Source: Jatrophihabitans cynanchi
GTDB taxonomy: Bacteria > Actinomycetota > Actinomycetes > Mycobacteriales > Jatrophihabitantaceae
Reading direction: 5' to 3'
Length of the DNA stretch: 64,000 bases
NCBI RefSeq assembly: GCF_027247405.1
Contig: NZ_CP097463.1
Span: forward strand, 3,348,001-3,412,000
A program made the position numbers and the translations under genes. Positions 63,500 through 64,000 of the stretch are shown piece by piece (positions within the stretch are counted from its first letter, which is position 1; each line of letters begins with the position of its first letter). A model generated the notes under the pieces. The model was given only the letters and a program-made list of their open reading frames with translations. It was not told where the DNA came from and did no database searches.

Positions 63500-64000
63500 C
63501 GATACACCGCCGTCCGGTCGCCGGCCACGACGAAGCCGGTGCCGAACGCGTACGCGGTGCCGCCCGAGGCCGTCCCGACGGCCAGGGTGCGCTGCACGGT
63601 GCCGGTCACACCGTCGAGCAGGTTGATCGCGCCGCCGCTGACGGTGGCGACGATCGCGTGGGACAGGTCCGGGGTGGTGGCGTCCTCGCGCGAGGTGACG
63701 GCCGGCGGGTTCGCGGTCTGTGCAGACCACAGCACGCTGGTGCCGCTGAGCCCGACGGCGTAGGTGTAGCCGCCGGTGCTGACCAGCTGCGCCCGCGCGG
63801 CCGCGATCGCCTGCGGGTGTTCGCGGGCGGGCGCCTGCAGCGGGAGGGTGCTCACGGTCGTGCCCTTCTGCTGGTCCAGCACGGTCAGCGCCGTCCCGCC
63901 CGGGTGCACCGCGCTGATCACGCCGTCGGCTGACGCGGGCAGCAGCGTGCTGCCGATCAGGTTCCACTTGATCTTGTCGGGGTTCTTCGCGTCGTCGTGG
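63496..64000 (-). CDS. Beta-propeller-like protein, C-terminal part (truncated by window end)
   Basis: The minus-strand frame is open to the right edge and ends at 63496, so at least 167 residues of the C-terminus are seen. Repeated strands such as ALTVLDQQKGTTVSTLPL, TYAVGLSGTSVLWSAQT, AINLLDGVTGTVQRTLAVG and AFGTGFVVAGDRTAVYR look like PQQ/quinoprotein-type beta-propeller blades (D-x-x-x-G-x-x-x-W patterns). Such actinobacterial proteins are commonly membrane-anchored and extracytoplasmic; that part is not visible. It is coupled to the hydrolase gene by an ATGA overlap. Confidence 0.65.
   Translation of the reverse strand, partial: HDDAKNPDKIKWNLIGSTLLPASADGVISAVHPGGTALTVLDQQKGTTVSTLPLQAPAREHPQAIAAARAQLVSTGGYTYAVGLSGTSVLWSAQTANPPAVTSREDATTPDLSHAIVATVSGGAINLLDGVTGTVQRTLAVGTASGGTAYAFGTGFVVAGDRTAVYR

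Overview
The window is about 64 kb of very GC-rich DNA from an actinobacterium (Actinomycetota). The evidence is lineage-typical genes and gene order: a WhiB2-type regulator, a DUF3499 protein, manB, a Trm112-like protein, a SIS-domain isomerase and manA, then ahcY, mtrA-mtrB-lpqB, comF-like, hpf and secA. This follows the order of the corresponding block in Mycobacterium tuberculosis (roughly Rv3235-Rv3260), although many interspersed genes differ. GTG starts, 1-4 bp start/stop overlaps, and start codons preceded at 6-8 nt by an xANNNT hexamer (probable leaderless transcripts) are frequent. I cannot place the organism below class level. I saw no rRNA, tRNA, CRISPR array, insertion sequence or prophage.

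Region 1 (1-8 kb) is metabolic: the end of an FAD-dependent oxidoreductase, a fused FAD/Fe-S D-2-hydroxyacid dehydrogenase-like protein overlapping dapC (lysine/peptidoglycan precursor synthesis), a CsbD stress protein, a flavin/F420 split-barrel protein, and a piperideine-6-carboxylate-type aldehyde dehydrogenase divergent from a LysR regulator. Region 2 (8-18.3 kb) is the conserved whiB-manB-manA-ahcY block, which supplies mannose phosphates for glycans and recycles S-adenosylhomocysteine. Its most unusual feature is a MerR-type DNA-binding domain that reads in frame, without a stop codon, into S-adenosylhomocysteine hydrolase.

Region 3 (18.3-26 kb) is accessory: a secreted SGNH lipase, a frameshifted 13E12-type HNH endonuclease, a NarL-type two-component system beside a DUF998 membrane protein, and a LUD-domain protein divergent from an ECF41 (SigJ-type) sigma factor. 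Region 4 (26-37.4 kb) holds the RDD/SpoIIM pair, the DUF7847-DUF4129-DUF4350-MoxR-DUF58 membrane/ATPase operon and mtrA-mtrB-lpqB, which control the cell envelope and division. A broken orphan gene with a 31-bp tandem repeat at its end lies inside this block. Region 5 (37.4-46.6 kb) has an orphan gene of lower GC, comF-like, hpf, a double GNAT, secA, an Rv3235-like protein, a LysM protein, and a nickel/cobalt permease under an exact Nur-type operator.

Region 6 (46.6-53 kb) is a conserved actinobacterial housekeeping run: small HTH protein, SAF-domain protein with a CpaE-like ATPase, patatin, DUF6912 and pruA. Region 7 (53-58 kb) is a minimal type VII secretion-like locus with an FHA-EccC-like ATPase, one WXG100-type protein and a suppressor-of-fused protein. 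Region 8 (58-64 kb) carries corA, MaoC, NUDIX, PHP, a RecB-like nuclease, MpaB, an alpha/beta hydrolase and a truncated secreted-type protein. Two divergent gene pairs (RDD/SpoIIM and NUDIX/PHP) have back-to-back -10 elements that share the same TA dinucleotide.
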